From CAIWHR01 sp963713275 (GTDB lineage: Bacteria; Pseudomonadota; Gammaproteobacteria; Burkholderiales; Casimicrobiaceae), in the NCBI GenBank assembly GCA_963713275.1, contig CAVQLG010000025.1, positions 19,398-83,397 of the forward strand: a DNA stretch of 64,000 nucleotides, written 5' to 3'. The notes under the pieces are model-generated. The model saw only the letters and a program-made list of their open reading frames with translations, was not told where the DNA came from and did not search any database. Every line of letters begins with the position of its first letter. The stretch's first letter is position 1. The position numbers and the translations under genes are program-made. Shown piece by piece: positions 31,175 to 40,370 of this stretch.

Positions 31175-32807
31175 TCACAGCGCCGGCCAGCGCGGTTTCC
31201 ACCGGCGCCAGAGCGCGCGCAGCACGGCCGGGATGCCGCAGACGAGCACGATCCCCCAGAAGGCGGCGACGAAGTCCGGCCGCCGCCACGGGGGCGGCAG
31301 GAGGTCGGGCTCGCGCAGCTCCGCCGGGAAAGGGCGCGCCGGCACCGGGACGATCACGGGTTTCGCAGGCGGCCGGGGCAAGCGCGCAAAATAGTCGGCC
31401 AGCGTCGCCACCGGCGCGTCGCCCCACGCCCGGCTTGACGGCAGCTGCGGGATGCGCACGAAGACGAGGGCGCGAAGGTCGCGCGCGAGCAGCGACGCCA
31501 GCCTGCCCCGTGGCGGCGCACCCGCAGCCGGCGTCGGCGCGGTCAGGTCCATCAGTGCGCTGAACACCTCCTCGAGCGCCGCGGCCGGCAGCAGCCGCGT
31601 CGGGTCGGCACCGAGGTAGCCGCAGTGCTGTTTCGCTTTGGCCACCGAGCGCTCCCGCAGGACCAGCAGCGGGAATCCGGCCGAGGCGAGCAGCGGATGC
31701 GCGGCCGGCCGCGTGGCGATGCGAAGTCCGAGCGTGCGCAGCGTGTCGACGCTGATGCTGGTGCAGTTGGCGTGCGCGTGGTCGTAGACCAGCTGGTGCC
31801 GATAGAACTGGTTGTAGACGCGCCCCAGCGCGGACTGGACGAGCTCGGCCGCCGCGGCATCGCGCAGCACGGCGACGACCAGCACCGAGGGCCGGTACCA
31901 GGACTGCCCCGCATTGAGGTCGCCCTGGTAGTTGTCGAGCGGAACCGGCGCGGCCAGGATCCCCTTTTCGCTTTCGCGGTCGAGGGAATAGAAGTCGTTG
32001 ACCAGCCAGTCCGCGAGGCCCCCGTCCGCGCCGACGCGTCCGGTGACGATCGCGAAGTGGCCGGCGTGCGCCTCGTCGTCGTCGCCCTGAGCGCCGTTGA
32101 CGAGGAAGGCGAGCACCGGGGCACCGGACGGGGCGTCTTCCGCGGTCCGCGACCACAGCCGCAGGGCGGCGAACGGCGCGGTGGCGCCGCCGCGCGGCGC
32201 CTCGCGCATCAGCGCCCGCAGGCTCGCGCGCGCGTCGGCGGCGAGCACGCGCGGCCCGATCCGTGGCGGCAGCCGCCAATCCGCGGGCCAGACCGTAGCG
32301 GATCGTGAGCGCACCGCCGCATTCCTCGCCGCGCAGCCGCAGCCCCCGCCGGGAGAGGAACGCGAACGACGAGGCATCGAGGTACGCGCGGTTGAGCGGA
32401 ATCTTCGGCACCCAGCGCACCCGCACGCGCCGCCCGTCGACGGCGGCGCTGGCGCCGTCGGGCGCAAGCTGGCAGTGGTCCCACGCGGCGCGCGCGGCCA
32501 CCCAGACCAGCGGCGGCAGGTCGCGGGGCACGGTCGCGCCGAGACCGGCGACCCACCGGCGCAGGTCTTCCTCCGGTCGCACGCCGCGCGCGAAGCCGGC
32601 CACCGGCAGGCCGGCACGCGGAACGGCGACGATCTCGTCGCGGAAATACCAGGCCGCCTGGCGCAGCATCGCCGCGCCGGCGGTCGCGCCGGTGGCGAGC
32701 TCGAACCCGGTCGCCGCGTGCAGGCCGTAACAGCTGGCGGCGGTCGGCCCCAGCGCGCGCGTGTCGGTCGGGCCCGGGGTCGTGCCGCGTTCCCCCGGGA
32801 GTGCCAT
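31175..32807 (-). CDS. Unrecognised protein, frameshifted
   Basis: I do not recognise this gene as a named family. It starts at ATG 32807 (MALPGERGTTPGPTDTR). One extra G near 32287-32291 shifts the frame, after which it continues LPPRIGPRVLAADARASL to the stop at 31175, about 543 residues in total. The segment GHFAIVTGRV (a His in a beta-strand setting) and the later HANCTSISVDTL with Cys recall papain-like folds of the Lnb/NlpC type, but this is only a resemblance. A single helix near the C-terminus (FWGIVLVCGIPAVLRALW) suggests a membrane anchor with a short basic tail. It lies between the IclR and selD genes on the same strand. Confidence 0.6.
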
Positions 32808-32827
32808 CGGGCTGGCCGCGACCGCGG

Positions 32828-33883
32828 CTAGCGCACCGCGACGCGCGGCGCGCCTTCGGTGATCGTGCCGATCACGGCCGCACGGGCGAAGCCGGCGTTG
32901 CGGAACACCGTCAATACGCGATCGAGCGCGTCAGGCGCGCAGGCGGCGAGCAAGCCGCCCGAAGTCTGGGGATCGGTGAGCAACGTCTGCGCTGCGGCCG
33001 GCAGCGTGGGATCGATGTCGACGGCCGCGCCGTAGCCAGCCCAGTTGCGTGCCGAGGCGCCGGTGAACACCCCCGCGCCGGCGAGGTCGGCGACTCCCGG
33101 ATGCAGCGGCACCGCGGCGAAATCGACATTCGCTCCGGTGGCGGACGCGCGACAGATCTCGAGCAGGTGCCCGAGCAGGCCAAAGCCGGTGACGTCGGTC
33201 AGCGCGTGCACCTGCGCCATCGCGCCCAGGGCGATGCCGGGGGTGTTGAGTTGCGTCGTGCTGGCGAGCATCGCCGCGTAGCCGTCGGCGTCGAGCAGGC
33301 CCTTCTTCAGCGCGGCGCTGTAGACGCCGACGCCGATCGGTTTGCCGAGGACCAGGCAGTCGCCCGGATGCGCGCCGGCGTTGCGCTTGAGGTGGGCAGG
33401 GTCGACGATGCCGATCACGACCAACCCGTAGATCGGCTCGACCGAATCGATCGAGTGCCCGCCGGCGATCGGAATCCCCGCCTGCGCGCAGACCGCCGCG
33501 CCGCCATCGAGAATGCTTCGAATGACTGCGGCGGGCAGCTTCCCGATCGGCATGCCGACCAGCGCCAGCGCAAGCAGCGGCGTGCCGCCCATCGCGTAGA
33601 CGTCGGAGATCGCGTTGGTCGCGGCGATGGCTCCGAAGTCGAACGGGTCGTCGACGATCGGCATGAAGAAGTCGGTCGTGGCGACGATCGCCTGCCGCTC
33701 GTTGAGCTGGTAGACGGCGGCGTCGTCCGCGGTCTCGAGGCCCACCAGGAGTTGCGGCGGCAGCACGCCGGCCCCGCCGCCGGCGAGGAGCTCGGACAGC
33801 ACGCCCGGCGCGATCTTGCAGCCGCAGCCCCCGCCGTGGCTGAAACTCGTGAGCCGCAGGGGGGCGGGTTCGGCAGTGTGCAT
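32828..33883 (-). CDS. selD: Selenide, water dikinase
   Basis: This 351-residue enzyme makes selenophosphate from selenide and ATP for selenocysteine or selenouridine synthesis. The active-site loop is SFSHGGGCGCKIAPGVL, with Cys (not selenocysteine) and Lys. ATP-binding blocks are ETADDAAVYQL and TTDFFMPIVDDPFDFG, and LTDVTGFGLLGHLLE and LTDPQTSGGLL follow. The start is ATG 33883, giving MHTAEPAP; a possible -10 TACAAT on the reverse strand lies at 33939-33944. No selA, selB, selC or mnmH gene is in the window, so the use of selenophosphate must be looked for elsewhere. Confidence 0.95.
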   Translation of the reverse strand: MHTAEPAPLRLTSFSHGGGCGCKIAPGVLSELLAGGGAGVLPPQLLVGLETADDAAVYQLNERQAIVATTDFFMPIVDDPFDFGAIAATNAISDVYAMGGTPLLALALVGMPIGKLPAAVIRSILDGGAAVCAQAGIPIAGGHSIDSVEPIYGLVVIGIVDPAHLKRNAGAHPGDCLVLGKPIGVGVYSAALKKGLLDADGYAAMLASTTQLNTPGIALGAMAQVHALTDVTGFGLLGHLLEICRASATGANVDFAAVPLHPGVADLAGAGVFTGASARNWAGYGAAVDIDPTLPAAAQTLLTDPQTSGGLLAACAPDALDRVLTVFRNAGFARAAVIGTITEGAPRVAVR

Positions 33884-34240
33884 CGTTGTCTCGCGGGCGG
33901 AAGGGAACGGATCGGATCGGTGCAGCGTCCTGCGTGCCATTGTAACGGCGGTCCTCAAGGCGCACCCGGAAGTCCGGCGCCGCGCGGCGCCTCCGTCCCC
34001 ATGACGGTGGCAGGGAATTCGCGGCGTTGCGCCGCGGCGTGGCGTCCGCTTGGGGCACGAAGACATTACTGCCTGCAGGTGATTCGATTTGCGTGTCGAT
34101 GAAGCCTCTGCCACTTCCCACTGGAGCGCGGGTGGCGTAGCATCCACGCAGCGAATCGAGGTCGGGACCCGTTGCGGGAGCGCGCGCACGGCGTCCTTCA
34201 CAAAACGATACGACCCGACGCTCCACCAGGAGAACGCGGC
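33884..34240. other. Divergent promoter region, selD and korC
   Basis: These 357 bases contain no gene that I can support. A reverse-strand TACAAT (33939-33944) may be the selD -10 box. The forward korC start at 34241 is preceded by AGGAG at 34228-34232. The central part, around 34030-34110, is less GC-rich. Confidence 0.4.
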
Positions 34241-36112
34241 TTGAAGCCCACGGACATCTCACGCCCCGAGTATTTCCACAAGGTTGTCGATTGCCAATGG
34301 GCGTGTCCCGCCCACACGCCGGTGCCCGAGTACATCCGGCTGATCGCCGCGGGCCGCTACGACGACGCCTACCTCGTCAACTGGAAGTCGAACGTCTTTC
34401 CGGGCATTCTCGGCCGCACCTGCGACCGGCCCTGCGAACCGGCGTGCCGCCGCGGCCGGGTCGAGGAAGGCTCGATCGAGCACCGCAAGGCGCATCTCAA
34501 GCCGGAGCCGGTCGCGATCTGCCGGCTGAAGCGCGTGACGGCCGACTACAAAGACGTCGACGACATCCGGTCGCGCCTGCCCAGGCCGGCGGCCACGAAG
34601 AACGGCAAGCGCATCGCGCTCGTCGGCGCGGGGCCGGCGTCGTTGACCGTGGCGCGCGATCTCGCGCCGCTCGGCTATCACTGCGTGGTGTTCGAGGCCG
34701 ACGCGAAGCCCGGCGGCATGATGCGCTCGCAGATCCCCAAGTTCCGGCTGCCCGATTCCGTGATCGACGAGGAGTGCGGCTACGTGCTCGACCTCGGCGT
34801 CGAGTTCCGCGGCGGCACGCGCATCGAGAGCATGAGGGCGCTGCTCGCGGAAGGGTACGACGCGATCTTCGTCGGCAGCGGCGCGCCGCGCGGGCGCGAG
34901 CTCGACGTCCCCGGCCGCCGGGAAGCGGCGGCGCACATCCACATCGGCATCGACTGGCTGGCGTCGGTGGCGTTCGGCCATGTGAAATCGATCGGCAGGC
35001 GCGTCGTCGTGCTGGGCGGGGGCAACACGGCCATGGACTGCTGCCGCAGCGCGCGCCGTCTGGGCGGGGAGGAGGTCTGCGTCGTCGTCCGTTCCGGCTA
35101 CCAGGAAATGAAAGCCTCGCCCTGGGAGAAGGAGGACGCGGAGCACGAGGGCATCCCGATTCACAATTACCTCGTGCCCAGGGAAGTCCTCCACGATCAC
35201 GGCCGGTTGACCGGAATCGTGTTCGAGAAGGTCGCGGCCAGGTACGACGAGAAGGGGCGTCGCAGCCTGATCGCGACCGGCGAGCCCGACGTGCGCTTCG
35301 ACTGCGACGAGATCCTCGTTGCCGTCGGCCAGGAGAACGCGTTCCCGTGGATCGAGCGCGACCTCGGCATCGAGTTCGACCGCCACGGCATGCCCAGCGT
35401 CGACGAGACGACGATGGCGTCGACCTTGCCCGGCGTCTTCTTCGGCGGCGACGCGGCCTTCGGCCCGAAGAACATCATCTGGGCGGTGCGCCACGGCCAC
35501 GACGCCGCCGTGTCCATCGATCGCCACTGCCGCGGCGAGGATCCGGCGGTGCGGCCGCCGCCGACGTTCATTCTCATCTCGCAGAAGATGGGCATCCACG
35601 ACTGGAACTACGACAACGCGGTCACCAGCGACAAGCGGCACAAGGTCCCGCTGAAGGACAGGGTGCTCGCGCTCAAGGACATTCGCACCGAAGTCGAGCT
35701 CGGCTTCGATCCGGCGTTGGCGCTCGCCGAGGCGCAGCGCTGCCTGAACTGCGACGTGCAGACGGTGTTCTCCGACCGGCTGTGCATCGAGTGCGACGCC
35801 TGCGTCGACATCTGCCCGATGGACTGCATCACGTTCACTCACGACGGCGAGGAGGACGACTTGCGGCAGCGGCTGCGCGCCCCCTCGCGGCACCGGACCC
35901 AGGACCTCTACGTTTCGGGGCCGCTCAAGACCACCCGCGTCATGGTCAAGGACGAGGACGTGTGCCTGCACTGCGGGCTGTGCGCCGAGCGCTGTCCGAG
36001 CGGCGCCTGGGACATGAAGAAGTCGTTCATCGAGGTGTCGCACGCCGGGGACACGCCCCGGACCCACCTGCCGGCCCGCCGCGCGCGCGCGGTCGCCGCC
36101 GCCGCGGAGTAG
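34241..36112 (+). CDS. korC: FAD-dependent NAD(P)H-ferredoxin-type subunit of KorABC
   Basis: This 623-residue protein resembles the small subunit of glutamate synthase with an added ferredoxin domain. The N-terminal Fer4_20 domain has CQWACPAHTPVPEYIRL and GRTCDRPCEPACRRG. The FAD site is IALVGAGPASLTVARDLA and the NADPH site VVLGGGNTAMDCCRSARRLG. At the C-terminus two 4Fe-4S motifs, CIECDACVDICPMDC and CLHCGLCAERCPSGAWD, are complete. It lies 4 bp before korA. In Azoarcus/Thauera a KorC of this kind links NADP(H) to 2-oxoglutarate:ferredoxin oxidoreductase; that assignment is applied here by architecture and gene order. The TTG 34241 start is preferred because AGGAG lies eight bases upstream. 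Confidence 0.85.
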   Translation: MKPTDISRPEYFHKVVDCQWACPAHTPVPEYIRLIAAGRYDDAYLVNWKSNVFPGILGRTCDRPCEPACRRGRVEEGSIEHRKAHLKPEPVAICRLKRVTADYKDVDDIRSRLPRPAATKNGKRIALVGAGPASLTVARDLAPLGYHCVVFEADAKPGGMMRSQIPKFRLPDSVIDEECGYVLDLGVEFRGGTRIESMRALLAEGYDAIFVGSGAPRGRELDVPGRREAAAHIHIGIDWLASVAFGHVKSIGRRVVVLGGGNTAMDCCRSARRLGGEEVCVVVRSGYQEMKASPWEKEDAEHEGIPIHNYLVPREVLHDHGRLTGIVFEKVAARYDEKGRRSLIATGEPDVRFDCDEILVAVGQENAFPWIERDLGIEFDRHGMPSVDETTMASTLPGVFFGGDAAFGPKNIIWAVRHGHDAAVSIDRHCRGEDPAVRPPPTFILISQKMGIHDWNYDNAVTSDKRHKVPLKDRVLALKDIRTEVELGFDPALALAEAQRCLNCDVQTVFSDRLCIECDACVDICPMDCITFTHDGEEDDLRQRLRAPSRHRTQDLYVSGPLKTTRVMVKDEDVCLHCGLCAERCPSGAWDMKKSFIEVSHAGDTPRTHLPARRARAVAAAAE

Positions 36113-36116
36113 CGTC

Positions 36117-37988
36117 ATGGCCGGAATCGAACGCGTCAACGACTTCGTCGTCAAGTTCGCCAACATCAACGGCTCGGGTTCGGCGGCCGCCAACGGGCTG
36201 TTCGCCAAGTCGATCCTGCGCATGGGCGTGCCGGTCGCCGCGCGCAACATCTTCCCGTCGAACATCCAGGGCATGCCGACCTGGTACGAAGTGCGCGTCG
36301 TCGAGGCCGGCTGGCGCGGCCGCCGGGGCGGGGTCGAGTTGCTGGTGGCGATGAATCCCGAATCGTGGAAGGCGGACTTCGCCGAGGTCGAGCCCGGCGG
36401 CTACGTCTTCTACGATTCGACCAAGGCGCTGCCGCGCATGGCGCTGCGCGAGGACGTCACGCTGCTCGGCGTGCCGCTCACGGAGATCTGCCACGAGGCG
36501 TATTCCGACGCGCGCCAGCGGCAGCTGTTCAGGAACGTCATGTACGTCGGAGCCCTCGCCGCGATCCTCGGCATCGAGCGCGAGGTCGTCGACGGGCTGC
36601 TCTCCGTCCAGTTCCGCGGCAAGGACAAGGCGCCGCTGCTCGAGGCGAACCGCAACGCGTTCAGGATGGGCTTCGACTACGCGCGCGAGCACGTCGCGCC
36701 GATCGGCCTCAAGGTCGAGCGCCGCGACCGCGTGGGCGAGCGCATCTTCGTCGACGGCAACGCCGCCGCGGGACTGGGGGCCGTCTATGGCGGCGCCACG
36801 GTCTGCGCGTGGTATCCCATCACGCCCTCGACCGCGCTGCCCGAGGCATTCGCCCGCCACTGCCGGCGCTTCCGCATCGAGCCCGAGACCGGGCGGCACC
36901 GTTACGCGTTCATCCAGGCCGAGGACGAGCTCGCCTCGATCGGGATGGTCATCGGCGCGGGCTGGAACGGCGCGCGCGCGTTCACCGCGACATCCGGCCC
37001 CGGCGTTTCGCTCATGCAGGAGTTCATCGGGCTCGCCTATTTCGCCGAGATTCCGGCGGTGCTGTTCGACGTCCAGCGCGGCAGCCCGTCGACCGGGATG
37101 CCGACCAAGACGCAGCAATGCGACCTCACGCTCGCGGCCTACGCTTCCCACGGCGACACCAAGCACGTGCTGCTGTTTCCGGAAGACCCCACCGAGTGCT
37201 TCACGATGGGCGCGCAGGCCTTCGATCTGGCCGACCGCCTGCAGACGCCCATTTTCGTCATGCTCGACCTCGACATCGCCATGCAGGAGTGGCTCACCGC
37301 GCCGTTGCGCTGGGACGATGCGCGGCGGATGGACCGCGGCAAGGTGATGACCCGCGACGAGCTCGAAGCGGGGCGCGACTTCGGCCGTTACCTCGATGTC
37401 GACGGCGACGGCATTCCCTACCGGACCTGGCCGGGCACGCACCCCAAGCGCGGCGCCTACTTCACGCGCGGCACGTCGAAGGACCGCTACGCCCGGTACA
37501 CCGAGGATGGCCCGACCTACGTCGACAACATGCAGCGGCTGCTGCGCAAGTTCGAGACCGCGAAGTCCTACGTGCCCCCGCCGGTCGTCGAGCGCGCGGC
37601 GCAGCCGACGCGCGCCGGCGTGATCTGGTACGGCTCGACCGGGGCGCCGATGGCCGAATCGCTCGCGCAGCTCGAGGCCCAGGGCATTCACCTCGACCGG
37701 ATGCGCGTGCGCGCGTTCCCGTTCGCCGACGCGGTCGGCGAGTTCATCGACGCGCACGAGCACGTGTTCGTCGTCGAGCAGAACCGCGACGGCCAGCTGC
37801 GAACGCTGCTGATCAACGAGTGCTCGGTCGAGCCGCAGAAGCTGGTGTCGATCCTGCACTACGACGGCAACCCGCTGACCGCGCGCTTCCTCACCCGCGA
37901 GATCTCCGAGAAGGCGGCGCTGTTCAACGTCACGCCGCTGCGGCCGCGCAGCGGCGAGACCCGCCCGCAACGCGGCGCCGCCGACTGA
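36117..37988 (+). CDS. korA: 2-oxoacid:ferredoxin oxidoreductase subunit alpha (gamma-alpha fusion)
   Basis: The protein has 623 residues. The N-terminal gamma domain (about 1-190) starts GIERVNDFVVKFANINGSGS and continues FPSNIQGMPTWYEVRV. The alpha domain follows from about 205, with WYPITPSTALPEAFARHCRR, TSGPGVSLMQEFIGLAYFAE and QRGSPSTGMPTKTQQCDLT. This is the usual architecture of KorA-type enzymes, which decarboxylate 2-oxoglutarate (or a related 2-oxoacid) with CoA and reduce ferredoxin. It starts 4 bp after the korC stop. The substrate is not proven by sequence. The frame is intact. Confidence 0.92.
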   Translation: MAGIERVNDFVVKFANINGSGSAAANGLFAKSILRMGVPVAARNIFPSNIQGMPTWYEVRVVEAGWRGRRGGVELLVAMNPESWKADFAEVEPGGYVFYDSTKALPRMALREDVTLLGVPLTEICHEAYSDARQRQLFRNVMYVGALAAILGIEREVVDGLLSVQFRGKDKAPLLEANRNAFRMGFDYAREHVAPIGLKVERRDRVGERIFVDGNAAAGLGAVYGGATVCAWYPITPSTALPEAFARHCRRFRIEPETGRHRYAFIQAEDELASIGMVIGAGWNGARAFTATSGPGVSLMQEFIGLAYFAEIPAVLFDVQRGSPSTGMPTKTQQCDLTLAAYASHGDTKHVLLFPEDPTECFTMGAQAFDLADRLQTPIFVMLDLDIAMQEWLTAPLRWDDARRMDRGKVMTRDELEAGRDFGRYLDVDGDGIPYRTWPGTHPKRGAYFTRGTSKDRYARYTEDGPTYVDNMQRLLRKFETAKSYVPPPVVERAAQPTRAGVIWYGSTGAPMAESLAQLEAQGIHLDRMRVRAFPFADAVGEFIDAHEHVFVVEQNRDGQLRTLLINECSVEPQKLVSILHYDGNPLTARFLTREISEKAALFNVTPLRPRSGETRPQRGAAD

Positions 37989-38029
37989 CGGATGGACGCC
38001 CGGCCCGGCATCGACCGCAGCCCGTTTCC

Positions 38030-38064
38030 TGAACCGTGAACCCTGAACCCTGAACCCTGAACCC
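38030..38064. repeat. Five tandem TGAACCC-type heptamers before korB
   Basis: Units are TGAACCG at 38030-38036 followed by four TGAACCC units to 38064. They fill the region from about 40 to 6 bases before the korB ATG, where its ribosome site should be; only a weak CCGGAA lies between. The unit length of seven is not a multiple of three but the repeat is non-coding. Confidence 0.95.
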
Positions 38065-38069
38065 CGGAA

Positions 38070-39125
38070 ATGACCTATCTCGCCAAACCCAAGCTGCACC
38101 ACCCGGACCTGCCCACGAACGCGCTCGGCTACACCCGCCGCGACTACGAGGGGCCGGTGTCGACGCTGTGCGCCGGCTGCGGTCACGACTCGATCTCGGC
38201 CGCGATCATCCAGGCGTTCTGGCAGCTCGCGATTCCTCCGCACCGCGTCGCCAAGCTGTCGGGCATCGGCTGCTCGTCGAAGACGCCGACGTATTTTCTC
38301 GGGCAATCGCATGGCTTCAACAGCGTCCACGGCCGGATGCCCTCGGTGCTGACGGGTGCCAACGCCGCGAACCGCGACCTCGTCTACCTCGGCATTTCGG
38401 GCGACGGCGACTCGGCGTCGATCGGTCTCGGGCAGTTCGCGCACAGCATGCGGCGGGGCGTGAACATGGTCTACATCGTCGAGAACAACGGCGTCTACGG
38501 CCTCACCAAGGGCCAGTTCTCGGCGACCGCGGACAAAGGGTCCAAGGCGAAGACAGGGATCGTCAACAACGACGAGCCGATCGACCTCGTGCTGCTCGCC
38601 CTCGGGCTCGGCGCGACGTTCGTCGCGCGGAGCTTCTCGGGCGACAAGGATCAGCTCGTGCCGCTGATCGAGGCCGCGGTCCGCCACAAGGGCGCGGCGT
38701 TCATCGACGTCGTGAGCCCCTGCGTCACGTTCAACAACCACAGCGGCTCGACCAAGAGCTACGACTGGGTCCGCGCGCACAACGAGGCCGTCAACCGGTT
38801 GGACGTGATTCTCAAGCGCGCGCCCATCGCCGCGGACTATCCGCCGGGCGGCGTCCAGGAGGTGGTGCTGCACGACGGCTCGCTGCTGCGGCTGCGCAAG
38901 CTGCACCCGGAGTACGACCCGACCGATCGCCTGGGCGCGATCAATTACCTCTACCAGCGCCAGGCCGCGGGCGAGGTCGTCACCGGCCTTCTGTATGCGC
39001 AGCCCGACGCGGCGGATTTCCACGACCTGCAGAACACGGTGTCGACCCCGCTCAACGCGCTGTCGGAAGCCGAGCTCGTGCCCGGCAGCGCGGCGCTGGA
39101 AGTGATGAACACCGCGCTGCGCTGA
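38070..39125 (+). CDS. korB: 2-oxoacid:ferredoxin oxidoreductase subunit beta
   Basis: The protein has 351 residues and binds thiamine diphosphate and one 4Fe-4S cluster. Cluster Cys residues are in LCAGCGHDSISAAI, GIGCSSKTPTYF and the later SPCVTFNNHSG. The TPP motif runs from ISGDGDSASIGLGQFAH to VENNGVYGLTKGQFS. It is the partner of KorA, separated by 81 bp that contain a heptamer repeat. Starts at ATG 38070. The enzyme complex would feed low-potential electrons to ferredoxin and, via KorC, exchange them with NADP(H). Confidence 0.93.
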   Translation: MTYLAKPKLHHPDLPTNALGYTRRDYEGPVSTLCAGCGHDSISAAIIQAFWQLAIPPHRVAKLSGIGCSSKTPTYFLGQSHGFNSVHGRMPSVLTGANAANRDLVYLGISGDGDSASIGLGQFAHSMRRGVNMVYIVENNGVYGLTKGQFSATADKGSKAKTGIVNNDEPIDLVLLALGLGATFVARSFSGDKDQLVPLIEAAVRHKGAAFIDVVSPCVTFNNHSGSTKSYDWVRAHNEAVNRLDVILKRAPIAADYPPGGVQEVVLHDGSLLRLRKLHPEYDPTDRLGAINYLYQRQAAGEVVTGLLYAQPDAADFHDLQNTVSTPLNALSEAELVPGSAALEVMNTALR

Positions 39126-39259
39126 CGCCTGCCGGTCGCGATGCGACTCGGCCGCAAACCGAAACGCCGGCGCACTCCGGGAGCGCGCGCGGCCGCTCGC
39201 GTTCGCGGTCCGGCCGGTCGCTTGCCCGCGGTGTGTCGTCCACGGGTGCAACCCGCGCC

Positions 39260-39613
39260 ATGAGCAAGCTCACCACGCACGTGCTCGACACCGCGCACGG
39301 CCGGCCGGCCGCCGGCGTGCAGATCTCCCTGTACCGCAACCTCGGCGAGCGCTATGCGCTGCTCAAGACGACGCGAACGAACGCCGACGGCCGCTGCGAT
39401 GCGCCGCTGCTCGAAGGCTCGGCCTTCTCGGCCGGACGGTACCGGCTGGTGTTCGCTGCCGGCGCTTATTTCGTGCGGCAAGGAGTCGCGCTGACGGATC
39501 CACCCTTCGTCGACGACGTGGTGATCGACTTCGGCGTGGCCGACGGCCAGGCCCACTATCACGTCCCGCTGCTGGTGACGCCCTGGAGCTACGCGACCTA
39601 CCGCGGCAGCTGA
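39260..39613 (+). CDS. uraH: 5-hydroxyisourate hydrolase
   Basis: This transthyretin-like protein of 117 residues hydrolyses 5-hydroxyisourate in urate degradation. The N-terminus LTTHVLDTAHGRPAAGV and the C-terminal tetrapeptide YRGS are the diagnostic ends. HYHVPLLVTPWSYATYRGS supplies the active-site His and the tail. No uricase or OHCU decarboxylase gene is in the window. Starts at ATG 39260, 134 bp after korB, so it is probably a separate unit. Confidence 0.95.
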   Translation: MSKLTTHVLDTAHGRPAAGVQISLYRNLGERYALLKTTRTNADGRCDAPLLEGSAFSAGRYRLVFAAGAYFVRQGVALTDPPFVDDVVIDFGVADGQAHYHVPLLVTPWSYATYRGS

Positions 39614-39633
39614 ACGCTGCCGCAGGAAGACGC

Positions 39634-40368
39634 TCAGAACAGCGACTCCTGCTCCGGATCTCCCTCGGGCGACGGCTCGCTCTGCGGCGCGCCGTGGGCC
39701 GGACCGACGGGGTGCAGCAGCGATTCGTCGTCGTTGCGCACGGCGTTGAGGCGGGTCGACACGGGGTACCAGGCCATCGCGGCGGAAGGGTAGGGCGCCA
39801 GGAGGTCGTCGGCCGACGGCTGCTTCGGGTCGAGCCAGCGGGCGTAGTGCTCCGGGGCGACGATCACCGGCATGCGGTCGTGCAGCGGGCGCAGCAGGGT
39901 GTTGGCCATGGTGGTGACGATCGTGCAGGTGTCGAGCACGTCGCCGTCGGCGCCGAGCCAGCGCTCGCTCAGCCCGGCGAAGGCGAACACGCTGCCGTCC
40001 TTCATCCCGATGTGGAGGGGCTCCTTGTGCGGGTGCGGGCTCGTCACTTCGCGCCACTCGTAGAAGCCGTTCGCGGGAATGAGGCAGCGGTGGCGGCGGT
40101 ACGCGGTCCGAAACGACGGCTTCTCGCTCAGCGTCTCGGCGCGGGCGTTGATCATCCGGGCGCCGATGCCAGGATCCTTGGCCCAGCGCGGGACCAGGCC
40201 CCAGCGCATGCGCACGAGCTCGCGCCCTCCTTCGCTGCCCACGCGCACGACCGCGACCTCGGTCATCGGCGCGATGTTGTAGCGCGCGTGCAGTTCCGGG
40301 ACGCGGTTGAGGCCGAAGGCGAGCGCGATCGCCGCCGGGTGGGTGTGCAGCTCGTAGCGCCCGCACAT
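39634..40368 (-). CDS. yedK: SOS response-associated peptidase (HMCES/YedK)
   Basis: The protein has 244 residues. The catalytic Cys is residue 2 in MCGRYELH and forms a DNA-protein cross-link with abasic sites in single-stranded DNA. Other hallmarks are ARYNIAPMTEVAVVR, MINARAETLSEKPSFR, LIPANGFYEWRE and PLHDRMPVIV. The family protects abasic sites at replication forks. The length and motifs are complete. It lies 2 bp downstream of the EcsC-like gene's end region and is convergent with uraH. Confidence 0.93.
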   Translation of the reverse strand: MCGRYELHTHPAAIALAFGLNRVPELHARYNIAPMTEVAVVRVGSEGGRELVRMRWGLVPRWAKDPGIGARMINARAETLSEKPSFRTAYRRHRCLIPANGFYEWREVTSPHPHKEPLHIGMKDGSVFAFAGLSERWLGADGDVLDTCTIVTTMANTLLRPLHDRMPVIVAPEHYARWLDPKQPSADDLLAPYPSAAMAWYPVSTRLNAVRNDDESLLHPVGPAHGAPQSEPSPEGDPEQESLF

Positions 40369-40370
40369 GG

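Noticed and set aside
33830..33883. A selenocysteine TGA in SelD
   Set aside because: The active-site codon is TGC (Cys) in the GGGCGCK motif; there is no in-frame TGA.
36027..39251. A 1074-codon open frame on the reverse strand across korA and korB
   Set aside because: It is antisense to three conserved genes, is Arg/Glu/Val-rich as expected from GC-rich codon shadows, and has no recognisable domain. The same holds for long reverse frames over htpG (12255-15563) and the FtsX permease (19560-21584).
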